Assembly: GCA_046260155.1 (NCBI GenBank)
Contig: JBJYXV010000060.1
Span: forward strand, 1 to 64,000
Direction of reading: 5' to 3'
DNA from: PFL25 sp046260155
Lineage (GTDB): Bacteria; Chloroflexota; Anaerolineae; Anaerolineales; UBA4823
DNA length: 64,000 nt
Shown: piece after piece, positions 53,828-63,372 of the stretch
Layout: every line of letters begins with the position of its first letter
How positions within the stretch are numbered: the first letter of the stretch is position 1
Made by a program: the position numbers and the translations under genes
The notes under the pieces: generated by a model
Told to the model about the DNA's origin: nothing
What the model saw: only the letters and a program-made list of their open reading frames with translations
Databases searched by the model: none

Positions 53828-54457
53828 TCAGGCGAGGCGCAGCAAATAAATTCCCAGGTTTCCATACCCAGTCACAATCGATTTTCGATTTTTTAATCCC
53901 TGCGCAGCTGCCAGCGGAGGAATGCCCCCTTGAGATAGAAAATTTCGAGAATTGCTGAAGTGCTCCCATCCGGCAAAGAGTTCGATTATCGAAATAAAAA
54001 AATAGGTGAATTTCCCCACAATTGAACGCTTCTCCTGCAGATGGAAATCAATTAACAAGATTTGACCCCCTGGTTGGAGAACCCGGACCACCTCTTCAAG
54101 CATAGCCGCTCTAAGGCCCGGATTCAGCTGGTGCAAAAACAAAGAAGAGATTACCAGGTCGAAAGTCTGTCCTGGAAAAGGAATTCTCAAAGCATCTCCC
54201 ACGGTTATGGCAGCCTGGTTTCCCAGATTTGATTTCGCAACCCGCAGCATCGGTATTGAGAGGTCAATCCCAAATACCTGGCTGCGCCCTGCTTGGTAAA
54301 ATGCCAGCTGGGCGCCAGTTCCACAACCAATATCCAATACTTTTAATCCCTCATGTGGAGGCGCGACTCTGGCAGCTGCGGCCCGTAAACTGCCCAAGGT
54401 CCCTTCAAATATCGGGTCATACCACCTGGCGAAATTAAACATATTGTTATCAGGCAT
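53828..54457 (-). CDS. Class I SAM-dependent methyltransferase
   Basis: 209 residues, single Methyltransf_11-type domain. Motif I VLDIGCGTGAQLAFYQAG binds S-adenosylmethionine; the acidic loop VFGIDLSIPML and motif FDLVISSLFLHQL follow, then VLQPGGQILLIDFH. The C-terminal part is hydrophobic (about 150-175) and may cover a lipid-like substrate. A GAGGAGAAG site precedes the ATG. Quinone or small lipophilic substrates are possible but not shown. Confidence 0.88.
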   Translation of the reverse strand: MPDNNMFNFARWYDPIFEGTLGSLRAAAARVAPPHEGLKVLDIGCGTGAQLAFYQAGRSQVFGIDLSIPMLRVAKSNLGNQAAITVGDALRIPFPGQTFDLVISSLFLHQLNPGLRAAMLEEVVRVLQPGGQILLIDFHLQEKRSIVGKFTYFFISIIELFAGWEHFSNSRNFLSQGGIPPLAAAQGLKNRKSIVTGYGNLGIYLLRLA

Positions 54458-54669
54458 GAACTTCTCCTCAGACCTTGGACGCTTGTATAATTAGATCAGC
54501 TTGGAAAATAATTCAAAATACACCCATTGACCAAAACCTAATCGATAAATTTGGCAGGCAGATCTGGAGTACGCATATTCTTGACACCAGCCCATCTCGC
54601 AGAATATAAAAGATCAATTTGACCGCACTCGAAAACCTGCGGATGCTAATTCTGTGGGAACTGGCAGGT

Positions 54670-55173
54670 TCAGGTCTTCCGCCGGTTTGCACTCTGCCAG
54701 AAAATACCTGCCACCATCAATACCAGGAAAATCACTGTGCCAAGGGTACCATCCAGGGTCATCCACTGCTTGAGGCCAAAAGTGACAGCGCTCGCTCCAG
54801 CCCAGGCTGTGATCAGGATCAAACCCCAATCAAAAGCCACCGCAACCAGGATCAAACCGATGGCTCCACCGATTAGAGCTAATATCAGCCAGCTCATTTC
54901 GACCCCGAAGATACCCATCAGGTATGGCAGGGCGATAGCACCCGCCAGGACACCGACGAAATATACTGCGATCCTAATAAATTTGATCGCCACCCAGGCA
55001 AAAATTGCCCCCAAAACCAATGCCAGCAGCAAAGACAATCCTGGTCCCAATAAGCTACCAAACAGCTGCCAGCCGAACAGGAATGCGACCAGCGCTGCCG
55101 CCAGCCAAAACATGCGTTTTCCAAAAAACAACAGGACTAATCCTGCAATTAATGCAATCATGCCATCAAGCAT
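54670..55173 (-). CDS. DUF4203/TMEM198-like membrane protein
   Basis: 167 residues with about seven hydrophobic helices and glycine-rich turns (MIALIAGLVLLFFGKRMFWL, GPGLSLLLALVLGAIFAW, AIGLILVAVAFDWG). The plan fits DUF4203/TM7S3-TMEM198 proteins of unknown role. GAGGAGG lies just before the ATG. Confidence 0.7.
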   Translation of the reverse strand: MLDGMIALIAGLVLLFFGKRMFWLAAALVAFLFGWQLFGSLLGPGLSLLLALVLGAIFAWVAIKFIRIAVYFVGVLAGAIALPYLMGIFGVEMSWLILALIGGAIGLILVAVAFDWGLILITAWAGASAVTFGLKQWMTLDGTLGTVIFLVLMVAGIFWQSANRRKT

Positions 55174-55836
55174 GGATTCGCCTCCTCACTTAATAATGTA
55201 TATATTCAATAATTATGACGAGATCGCAACCATTCCAGTTCCCTAAATAAGAGGAAAGTTGCGGGAACAGTTCATACATCCGTGAAAAATATTGTGCCAT
55301 TATAATCGGCAAGGCTAATCTGGTGCAACAATCCACGAAAAAAATCATCATCTAAAACCTTGGTTGATAAAGCATGCTTTCTCCAATAATCCTAAACCGG
55401 AGTTCACAACAAATCTCCCATTCAAATTTATCAATATCTCAAGGTGGCTAAAATACCAAGGGGAACCAGGATCCTATTCGGCAGTGAATAGCCATACCTC
55501 ATTTTGGTGTTTATAAGGATTCCTTTCAATATCTCCATTCAGGTCGATCCTCTTCAATTATGACTATCTCCGCCGGCACTCGACAAATTTAATGGTTCGC
55601 AAACCAAACATCTGGGTTTTCAGGATTCTACAGGCCACCAGGAAAAAAACTTCATATCGCATGGTCCCCATCAACGGTATCCCCCTAACTCGGGACAGGG
55701 GGTTGTTGGACCGGTATTGAATTGATCATAGACCCTGGTTTGCATTGCAGACGCCCAGTAAGGACAAAAATAAACTGCTTGAGCAAATTATGGGACCAAG
55801 AGTCTCCCCCAGTAAAGTATGGTTATTAGATACAGG
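55174..55836. other. Non-coding stretch downstream of the SARP gene
   Basis: No ORF with a ribosome site was found in about 660 bases. The only structure seen is an imperfect hairpin with CCCCCT (55681-55686) and AGGGGG (55697-55702), which has no T-run. It may be a decayed region. Confidence 0.5.
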
Positions 55837-58800
55837 TTAAGATTCAGGATTGAGCACACCTCTTGCCTCTATTAATAATTCGTCATCGAGACCCTCATCG
55901 AATGAGCGATATATTCTGTTCAATACCTCTTTTGCCTCATCCGCATGCAATCCCTTTTGATTAAAGTTTACCAGAGCTATTGCAGCTCGCATTGCAAGTG
56001 ATTTCGCATTTTGTTTTTCTGCAATCTGGATTGCCCGCCAGTAGTGGGCGAAAATTTCATCTTCAGATTCCCCTTGCCTTGCCAACAAATCTCCGTATAA
56101 ACAATATAAACCTGATAGATACCACAGCTCTTGACTTGACTCCACCTCATTCAAAGCCGAAAAAATCATCTTCACCCCGTCCAATATATTTTCTTCTTCA
56201 CTGAATGCTTCAGCCTGAAGGGAAAGAAAATATGGTCGAGCGAGCTCCGCCCCGATCACATGCATACCGGTAATTCCATTTTCTATCAGCTTAAACGCCA
56301 TGCCTGATTTCTTCATTTGGATTCTTGCCCATCCGCGAATGGTCATCCCCAAGAATAAGAAAAATGGGAAGTGCGATTTCTTGGCTAGTTTATATGCCTC
56401 ATCACCGTGTAGCAGAGCAGATTGAGGTTCTCTCCTTAATGAATGCAGCATTGCCGCCATTCCATGAGCAAAGGTCAGACTGTATGGGTGAAATAATTTC
56501 TCTGCAACGGAAATTGCCTCCTGGCATCTCTCAAGCGCTTGATCAAGGTATCCAAGGAGCCACAAGTTTAATGCCAGGTAATTCAAGCAGGTCACTCTTG
56601 GATTTTGTCCATAAAGATAGGTTAAGGGATTATCCTGTTTACTGTCATAAAGATGCAGAGCGCTTTCAAGCTGATCCTTTGCCGTTGAAAACTCTCCGAG
56701 ATGGGTATAGGTGAGACCCAGCATCCAATGGGCTAACATCTTCAGGTTGTTTCCCCCTTTATTTTCAGCAAGGACCAATATCTGGTTTGCCATCTCGTGT
56801 GCTCTGAGATGTTTTCCCCTCACCTGATAAAATGCGCACAAACCCCATAAGGCCGGTGCCAGCTGTTGGTTATCACCTATTTGTTCACAGAGTTCCCTTG
56901 CACGCTCAAACGCCCTTTCGGCTTTGAGGGAGGCATATCCTTCCGTTGCAACAAGCGGAGGACCTAATGAAATTTGTAGGGCCAGCTCAAATTCATCCCG
57001 CTTCTCCCCTTCAGGCAGGTCCTGTATCATCTCAAGCCCGCTGCTGAGATGAGTAATTGCTTGTTCATTTGCAGAAACACGCTTTGCATTCCTTCCCGCG
57101 ACTAAAAGGTAATTCACTGCTTTTTCGTTGACACCGGACAGTTCAAAATGCTCAGCTAATTGAACTGCAATCAAATCCTTTTCATCCCCATAGAGTTGTT
57201 CCAATTCATTACCAATTTTCTCATGCAGGTAAGCTAACTCAGCGATATCAAGATTCTCATAAAGATATTGCCTGTACAGGGAATGTTGAAATCGATAGAC
57301 TGATAATCTCCGATGGTTAACATACTTGATTTCGCTGACCTCAATAAGATTATGCTGCCTGGCCAAATCCCGGCTCAGACTGTTGATGAGGCTCGAAATT
57401 TCCAAACCAGTAACTGAAGCAATTAACTCCGCAGAGAATTCTTCCCCTTCCACGCAGGCAATATTCAAGATTTCTCTTAATTCCGATGGTAAGCGATTGA
57501 TTCGCCCCTCAATCACCGCCTCGACCTTGACTGGCATGGTACCCCAGGAAAGATCATCGCTCACCACCCAGCGCCCTTGTTCATTTTTGAAGATGACCCC
57601 CTGGTCTTCCATCTGACGCAGTAATTCGACTGTGAATAAAGGATGTCCAGCAGTATGCTGGTACAAGGCCTCCTTGAATTTGTCATCAAAACTATTTGGT
57701 TCGCTGTTCAAGTATTCGTCGACGAATCTTTGTCGATTCACCTGGTCAGTGTGATCCAGGTCGATCTCCATTTTTCCAAACTTGCGTTTTAATTCTGGCA
57801 GCATCTTCGCAAAGGGATGTTGAGCGTCTTCCCACTCCTGATTAATATCCGCTGGTCTATAGGAACCCAAGATCAGAATGCCCTGACCCTCAATCCTGCG
57901 TGCTAGGTGGAATAATAATTCACAGGTGCCATGGTCTGCCCACTGCAGGTCATCCAGGATTAATACTAGTGGTCGTGTGTGTGATAGAGTCTGAAGCACC
58001 CGCGCATATTGATCCAGCAGATCTTTTTCGGAATCTCCATGATCAATATTGATGGGGAATGGTCTGCTCCTGCGTATATCTACCTCGCGGTCCAGACGCT
58101 TTAACCAAGCGGGGCGATCAAATGTGTATGAGGAAGCACACCTGATGAGCATTTCTCCGGATATCAAACTATCCAGCAAATCAGGCCCAAAATCCAATAT
58201 TGCCTGGCATGTATAGGGAAGCATCTCCCACAATCGCTGGGCATTTTCCTGGTCGATTAATACATTGGACTGCTTGGCCGCCACATCTCCAGCAAGAAGA
58301 GCTAAAATGTTTCGAAAAGGCAGGTAGGGATCACCAATACCCGAGAATGCTTCGCAGGTTGCATATGCGATGACCAAATCCTCCCACCGATCTTGCGCCA
58401 GCTGACTGAATTTCCTCAATAGAGTAGTCTTCCCTTGACCAGCATCACCAACTATAAAAGCTACCTGCCCATCCCCCTCGAGAACAAAATTGAGTCTCTC
58501 ATCCAGCCAGGCAAGTTCTTTTTCTCGCGCCACGAACGGTCGCTGCTCAAGATCAAGATATTCGGTATCCTTCATTGAATATGGCAGGGGAGGGTGCTGC
58601 GGCTTGAGTAAACCTGTAGTAATATTTTCCACGGATAAACCTGGAACTTCACCCCGCAGGATACGCTCATAAAGCACTTTGGTCTTATCAGCAGGCTCAA
58701 CCTCCAATTCTTCCTTCAGAGATTGCTCTATTCTCAGGTATGCTTTAGCTGCACTTGCCTTATCCCCAAGTTGGCTGTGGGCGATCATTAAAGCTTGAAA

Positions 58801-59346
58801 TGCTGGTTCAGGAAGTTGTCCAAAAGAAATCCACTTCTCCGCCCATTCCAAGACCTCCCTCCAGCGACCCTGATTGCTCAGCTGCTGCAGAAGCAGTGAT
58901 ATTTTATTATCAAATACAGCTCTCAGCTGGTCACGTTCCAAGAGAATCCAGTCCTCATAAAAGCCAGGTAAGAATTCACCCTGATATAAGCCAACAAGTT
59001 GTTCCAATTGATCTATAGCCAATTGATCAGATGTATCTTCTTCCAGTTCAATAGAGTCAACCCAGCAGCTCGACTCGAAATTGAATGCCAAGGTCACCTT
59101 GTTTGCTATGAAGAAATCCTCGCCGAGAGCGCTGCGCAACTGCCAGAGTGAATAACGTAATTTACTGCGTGCCGAAGACTCATCATAATCCGGCCACAGC
59201 ATTCCCGCTAATTGCTCACGCCTGAATTGATGCGCCGAGTTCATTAATAAGTAGGCCAATAATGTTTGAGCTTTACGCGCAGGAATTTCGATGGGGGTAC
59301 CATCGATTCGAATTTCAAATTTACCCAGGAATCTGGCTTCCAACAT
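55837..59346 (-). CDS. SARP-type transcriptional regulator with AAA ATPase and TPR domains
   Basis: A large regulator of 1169 residues. The N-terminal OmpR-like DNA-binding domain is at 1-95 (IEIPARKAQTLLAYLLMN, RREQLAGMLWPD, RSKLRYSLWQLRSAL), then a bacterial transcriptional activation domain at about 98-233 (YQGEFLPGF, EPAFQALMIAHSQLGD). A STAND ATPase follows with Walker A GDAGQGKTT (K306) and Walker B LVLILDDLQWADHG. The last 450 residues are TPR-like repeats. Such proteins resemble AfsR and usually activate nearby genes through 11-bp-spaced repeats. The divergent region upstream has exactly such repeats. There is no Shine-Dalgarno before its ATG. Confidence 0.92.
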   Translation of the reverse strand: MLEARFLGKFEIRIDGTPIEIPARKAQTLLAYLLMNSAHQFRREQLAGMLWPDYDESSARSKLRYSLWQLRSALGEDFFIANKVTLAFNFESSCWVDSIELEEDTSDQLAIDQLEQLVGLYQGEFLPGFYEDWILLERDQLRAVFDNKISLLLQQLSNQGRWREVLEWAEKWISFGQLPEPAFQALMIAHSQLGDKASAAKAYLRIEQSLKEELEVEPADKTKVLYERILRGEVPGLSVENITTGLLKPQHPPLPYSMKDTEYLDLEQRPFVAREKELAWLDERLNFVLEGDGQVAFIVGDAGQGKTTLLRKFSQLAQDRWEDLVIAYATCEAFSGIGDPYLPFRNILALLAGDVAAKQSNVLIDQENAQRLWEMLPYTCQAILDFGPDLLDSLISGEMLIRCASSYTFDRPAWLKRLDREVDIRRSRPFPINIDHGDSEKDLLDQYARVLQTLSHTRPLVLILDDLQWADHGTCELLFHLARRIEGQGILILGSYRPADINQEWEDAQHPFAKMLPELKRKFGKMEIDLDHTDQVNRQRFVDEYLNSEPNSFDDKFKEALYQHTAGHPLFTVELLRQMEDQGVIFKNEQGRWVVSDDLSWGTMPVKVEAVIEGRINRLPSELREILNIACVEGEEFSAELIASVTGLEISSLINSLSRDLARQHNLIEVSEIKYVNHRRLSVYRFQHSLYRQYLYENLDIAELAYLHEKIGNELEQLYGDEKDLIAVQLAEHFELSGVNEKAVNYLLVAGRNAKRVSANEQAITHLSSGLEMIQDLPEGEKRDEFELALQISLGPPLVATEGYASLKAERAFERARELCEQIGDNQQLAPALWGLCAFYQVRGKHLRAHEMANQILVLAENKGGNNLKMLAHWMLGLTYTHLGEFSTAKDQLESALHLYDSKQDNPLTYLYGQNPRVTCLNYLALNLWLLGYLDQALERCQEAISVAEKLFHPYSLTFAHGMAAMLHSLRREPQSALLHGDEAYKLAKKSHFPFFLFLGMTIRGWARIQMKKSGMAFKLIENGITGMHVIGAELARPYFLSLQAEAFSEEENILDGVKMIFSALNEVESSQELWYLSGLYCLYGDLLARQGESEDEIFAHYWRAIQIAEKQNAKSLAMRAAIALVNFNQKGLHADEAKEVLNRIYRSFDEGLDDELLIEARGVLNPES

Positions 59347-59553
59347 TATTTATATTTATTTAATAATCTTTTAGGAAAAATAATACAACTGAAGAATTCT
59401 CACCGATAGAAGTATACCACCCGACATTTATGGATCTTGTCCTCATGGCTTCGATATCCCCATCCGCACTGATCTTTGAATCAACTCACGTTCGGTTGCG
59501 ATTTCATTGATTGCCAGCCCAATTGACAATCAATTTCCCCAGATTTAACCGCT

Positions 59554-59595
59554 CAAACGCATTCCAAACGCTCAGAAACGCAGGTTTATTAGACT
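59554..59595 (+). promoter_or_regulatory. SARP-type promoter: three AAACGC repeats at helical spacing and -10
   Basis: AAACGC occurs at 59555, 59566 and 59576 (11- and 10-bp spacing). Eight bases after the third copy is TAGACT (59590-59595), a fair -10. Known SARP targets have heptamer repeats at 11-bp steps, the last 8 bp before the -10. It would drive the rightward pair of genes from 59647. Confidence 0.6.
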
Positions 59596-59611
59596 GATGA
59601 TATCTCAAATA

Positions 59612-59626
59612 TTGATCGTAGATCAA
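59612..59626. promoter_or_regulatory. Inverted repeat TTGATC-N3-GATCAA
   Basis: A perfect 6+6 dyad lies between the -10 element and the start of the zinc-ribbon gene, so it would be in the leader of the transcript or act as an operator. Confidence 0.35.
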
Positions 59627-59646
59627 ATCATCCTTGGAGGTGCGGC

Positions 59647-60093
59647 ATGAACATAAATATAGATTTTATGACAAGAATTGAGGACAAAATTCAGATGGAT
59701 TCTATTCATCCCACCAGTTTACAGGAAGTAGAATCCGCTGTAGTAAGCACAATCAGGAAAGACATCAGACTATGGATTGAGAACAACAAGGATATCTCGC
59801 CTAAGTTAACGACACGCTGCAGGGAATGCGGCCAGGTGGCAAATTATGACTCGGAGCGAGTAGGTCATGTGCAAACACAATTCGGATTGATATCCTACCG
59901 GCGGGCAGCCTATTCTTGCTCCCATTGTCACTGCAGCACCTACCCAATGGACGAGAGGTTGAATCCTGTTGAAAGTCTGGCCAGATTGAGAACCAAAATA
60001 GCTGCTGGAAAAAGCCTGCCTGTTGCTGAACTTGCTCAAGCCTGGGGTTTAGGAAAATTAAAGAACTTCCCAACTCGCATCTTGGCTTCATAA
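59647..60093 (+). CDS. Zinc-ribbon protein derived from ISKra4-like transposase N-terminus
   Basis: 148 residues. The zinc ribbon (CRECGQVANY and SCSHCHCSTYPMDE) with the beta strand between (TQFGLISYRRAAYSC) matches the N-terminal part of ISKra4-family transposases; the RNase H-like catalytic domain is entirely absent. It ends in a short helix-turn-helix-like stretch (AELAQAWGLGKLKN). It has an excellent TTGGAGGTG ribosome site and a structured promoter, so it is expressed rather than dead, and may be a captured DNA-binding domain. No terminal inverted repeats or other IS parts were seen. It precedes the C_GCAxxG gene by 54 nt. Confidence 0.65.
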   Translation: MNINIDFMTRIEDKIQMDSIHPTSLQEVESAVVSTIRKDIRLWIENNKDISPKLTTRCRECGQVANYDSERVGHVQTQFGLISYRRAAYSCSHCHCSTYPMDERLNPVESLARLRTKIAAGKSLPVAELAQAWGLGKLKNFPTRILAS

Positions 60094-60146
60094 AAGAACC
60101 ACTATCAAAAATTCTCTCAAATCGTCCACCATGGGAGTGTGAAACT

Positions 60147-60653
60147 ATGAAAAATGAACAGAACCAGGATGTTTTCGATAGACTCGAGAGAAAGGTGATT
60201 GAAAACTTGGCTGCCTGTGGAAATTGTGCTCAAACCACCTTCTTGACTCTCCAAGAGGAATTCAAATTGGATGGTGATGAAATCTTGAAAGCTCTGACCC
60301 CCTTCCCTGGGATTGCTTTGCGCGGTGAGACTTGTGGGGCGGTCACCGGAGGCTTGATGGTGATCGGGCTGTTTTATGGACGTGATAAGGAAAATCTTAG
60401 CAACTGGCAAGCATATATCAATTCGCTACCCCCATCTAGAAAATTTTGTCACCTGTTTGAAGCTGAAATGGGCAGCACAATGTGCGCAGAAATCGTCGAG
60501 GCCCAATTTGGTAGAAAATTTAACTTGGCAAAAACTGATGAAGCCTTGCAGTGGCTGAATTGTGGAGCTCTGGAAAAATGTGGGGGAGTGATCGCAAAGA
60601 GTGTAAAAATCACTGCAAATATCATAATTAAATCAGGTTTGACAAGCCAGTGA
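60147..60653 (+). CDS. C_GCAxxG_C_C family redox protein
   Basis: 168 residues. The cysteine pattern that names the family is present: CGNCAQTTF, then ETCGAVTGGLMVIGLF, FCHLFEAEMGSTMCAEI and CGALEKCGGVIAKSV. Such proteins are thought to bind a redox cofactor or metal cluster and often sit with oxidoreductases or transporters; the role is not known. GGGAGTG precedes the ATG. It is the second gene of the unit that starts from the SARP-type promoter. Confidence 0.9.
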   Translation: MKNEQNQDVFDRLERKVIENLAACGNCAQTTFLTLQEEFKLDGDEILKALTPFPGIALRGETCGAVTGGLMVIGLFYGRDKENLSNWQAYINSLPPSRKFCHLFEAEMGSTMCAEIVEAQFGRKFNLAKTDEALQWLNCGALEKCGGVIAKSVKITANIIIKSGLTSQ

Positions 60654-60800
60654 TCAATTCCAGATCAATGATCTATTGATAGGTTCTTAATTCTCGATTC
60701 AGCAACATAGATCCTATTACTGACTTTATCAACTTATATCTCTACGTAGAATTAGAAATTTCCCTGTTTTAGGTATCATTCATCAAAATCCTGTATTGGC

Positions 60801-62276
60801 TTACTGCAGGGGAAATACCGCCACAACAAGCCAACCAAAGAACAACGCTCCCCCCAAAGCAAAGGACATCCGCCACCGGTACGGACCTGCAGAGATTGCA
60901 TGTAGTCCAAGAACCAAGGGAAATACAGGCAAGATCAATACCAGGAAGCCTAATTCTGGATTCAAGCGCAGCGCAAGGAAGAGTGCGCCGACCAGGACCA
61001 GCGTGTAACCTAACCACCAGACGGCCCGTCCCCACCAGCTGGTTGGCAGAACTGCCTGGGCAACCGACATAAGCCACGGTACACTGAGCAGCACAGCTAC
61101 CGGCCATAATATCAATCTTTTAGAAACCAGTATCCAGGGCAACCAAACATAATTTCCTAAGAGACCAACACCAATCCACAGCGCAACGAACACCATCAAA
61201 CTACCCAAGAACGCCGGTCGCCCGTACTCCCCGGGTATACGCCCGAGTAGCAAGATACCTAATGCCCCGGCTACGGCAAACCAGATCAGCAGGTACCCAC
61301 CCGCCTGCAAACCGAGCAGCCGGTTGAGGTCAAGACCAGCGTTGGAAAGCACATGTAAGATACCTGTCGCACCTAATGCTCCCACGAGCAATGCCCCAAA
61401 CCGCCGCCCGATCGTGGTGGTCACTTCCTCCTCGTTCTGGTCGTCCAGATTGTTGATCAGGGGAGAGAGTGACAAGCAGAAGAGCAGTGTACCTGCCAAG
61501 CCTAACAAATACCACAAGATACCCCTATCGGTGTAGTCTTCTGCACCGGATTGGAGCCCGAAGATGCCATCCAACCACTGACGAGCAGATTGCTGGGCGG
61601 CTGGCGAGAATAAGATCGTGATGTGCTCCACACCAGGAATAATTTCCAATTTTCGAGCAGTCCCCTCTAAGAAATCTTCCCCGGGACCACCACCTTGGTC
61701 AAGCAGCTGCTCTCCATTCTGTGCAAAGCGTTGGTTCAAACCTTCTGCAAGGATCAACAAGTTTTTAGGCAACTGTGGCGTGATAGTTCTGCTGACTGGA
61801 GACACGGCGATGGTTGCCAATGTTTCAGGATGCAGCATACCAAAATCCAAAGCCATTCCGCTGCCCATGGAATGTCCCAGAACTGCAATCCGATTTACTG
61901 GAAATCCATTCTCCTGAACAGCTCGCAAAGCGATCTCTGCTTCTGTAACGAGTGTATCGACATCCCCTTCTTCTGGTAATGGTTTCGTGTTCCCTCCATG
62001 ACCCGAGAAGTCAATCATGGCAACGTTATATCCTGCGTGGGCAAGCGTCAGCGCAAAACCTCGCATGGTTGCCCTCGATCCAGCCAATCCGTGCCCGATC
62101 AGCACCAAAGGCCGCGCTGATGAATCTTCAACACCTGAGGTGATCAGGGTAATCGGGACTTGCTCCTCCTGTAATTGCGTGATCTCCAGTCCGCTATCCG
62201 CTGTCTCCAGCTGCCAGAGCGAAACCAAAAACATCAGTAACCCCAAACCTGCTGCGATCCAATGGTATGTCTTCAT
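60801..62276 (-). CDS. Alpha/beta hydrolase fused to a polytopic membrane domain
   Basis: 491 residues. One N-terminal helix (about 5-23), then an alpha/beta hydrolase domain at about 40-245 with HGLAGSR oxyanion region, nucleophile elbow LGHSMGSGMALDF (Ser in GHSMG), and catalytic His in PGVEHITILF. From about 255 onward come about eight helices. The hydrolase part therefore lies outside (or at) the membrane and the rest is embedded. Substrate unknown; lipids or ester conjugates are plausible. GGGGTAG precedes the ATG. Confidence 0.82.
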   Translation of the reverse strand: MKTYHWIAAGLGLLMFLVSLWQLETADSGLEITQLQEEQVPITLITSGVEDSSARPLVLIGHGLAGSRATMRGFALTLAHAGYNVAMIDFSGHGGNTKPLPEEGDVDTLVTEAEIALRAVQENGFPVNRIAVLGHSMGSGMALDFGMLHPETLATIAVSPVSRTITPQLPKNLLILAEGLNQRFAQNGEQLLDQGGGPGEDFLEGTARKLEIIPGVEHITILFSPAAQQSARQWLDGIFGLQSGAEDYTDRGILWYLLGLAGTLLFCLSLSPLINNLDDQNEEEVTTTIGRRFGALLVGALGATGILHVLSNAGLDLNRLLGLQAGGYLLIWFAVAGALGILLLGRIPGEYGRPAFLGSLMVFVALWIGVGLLGNYVWLPWILVSKRLILWPVAVLLSVPWLMSVAQAVLPTSWWGRAVWWLGYTLVLVGALFLALRLNPELGFLVLILPVFPLVLGLHAISAGPYRWRMSFALGGALFFGWLVVAVFPLQ

Positions 62277-62548
62277 ATCTACCCCAATTTAGTAATTACT
62301 CACGAATTTACTTAGCTTATTTTCAGACTGCATCAAACTCATTCAAAGACAATCTGGTCACATTATTGTAGTACACGAATCATCACCTTGAAGATACCAG
62401 TTCTAAAGAATGTCTATCCCATTCTGCAGCTGGTCAGGATAACCAACGAGGGTGGTCCCGAAAATTCGGTCCAGATGGGACTATTGTTATTTAAAGGCTA
62501 TATGAGGTTATATATTAATAACGAGCGACAAAGTTCAGGAACTGCAGA

Positions 62549-63181
62549 TTACTCAATTACTTCAAGTGGATTGACATTTTCCCCCAATCGTTTGTCAAAT
62601 ATATTGAGGTGTGTATGGTAGCCACAATCGAGGTTGCGGCACGAACGTCCCTGCATATCAGTCGTTAATCCAAGGTTGCTCTCGCGTCCTACCATTTGAC
62701 CCAATGAGATCTTTTCTCCCTTGGCAACCTTATATTTTCCATGCAACAATGTCACCCTGTAAAATTCATTCTCGAGCACCAGGGTAGGATTGCCATACTG
62801 ATCGGTAAACAGGTCTGTTACAACACCCTCGATCGGGGATTTAATAATTGACCCCTTACCAGCCGTTATATCAATTGCCATATGTCCGTAAGAATATCCA
62901 TGTAGCCCTTGGGTCAACGTGTACTGGTCATATGGCATGAGAATTCTTGAATCGATCTCAGAAGTAACAGGAACCGCTTGTCCCGAACCCACATCCTCAA
63001 GGTTGATTTCTGCATCAGCTGGAATCAAGGTCTCACCCTCAACAACAGAATGGATGATAGGCTCGCTCTTGGAATGGAAGTCCCGGAAAACCATCACCCC
63101 CCCAAAGAGTATTAACAGCACAGCCACCAGAGTCATTCCATCAATACCTGCTTGAACTTGGGGTTCCTGGTAAGTCGTCAT
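62549..63181 (-). CDS. M23-family (LytM-like) metallopeptidase
   Basis: 210 residues, single N-terminal membrane helix (about 15-32, GMTLVAVLLILFGGVMVF). The LytM domain has zinc ligands H in YGHMAIDI with the Asp (HXXXD-type spacing), SPIEGVVTDLF, and the HXH in GYHTHLNIF. It should cut peptidoglycan cross-links or bind them at the outer face of the membrane. The Shine-Dalgarno is weak. The M23 chain is short, and no SH3 or LysM domain is attached. Confidence 0.85.
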   Translation of the reverse strand: MTTYQEPQVQAGIDGMTLVAVLLILFGGVMVFRDFHSKSEPIIHSVVEGETLIPADAEINLEDVGSGQAVPVTSEIDSRILMPYDQYTLTQGLHGYSYGHMAIDITAGKGSIIKSPIEGVVTDLFTDQYGNPTLVLENEFYRVTLLHGKYKVAKGEKISLGQMVGRESNLGLTTDMQGRSCRNLDCGYHTHLNIFDKRLGENVNPLEVIE

Positions 63182-63372
63182 AATAGGTTTACAAATTCCT
63201 GGCGTACCCTGGAGAAAAGTGCAACATCCATCCTGTGATCCATGAACAGGAATAGAACTTATGTTCTATTATAATCAAGGAGCTTAATTTTGTCCAGGGT
63301 CCAATGTACACTGTCCTGTAATGCTGGTATCATTGAACCCATTGTGCCCAATGGTGGACCGGGATTAACTCC

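Noticed and set aside
55681..55702. CCCCCT/AGGGGG hairpin as terminator of the SARP gene
   Set aside because: It lies about 135 bases beyond the stop and has no T-run; left as part of the non-coding stretch.
62388..62621. 77-codon ORF on the plus strand
   Set aside because: It runs into the M23 gene on the other strand, has no ribosome site and no family features.
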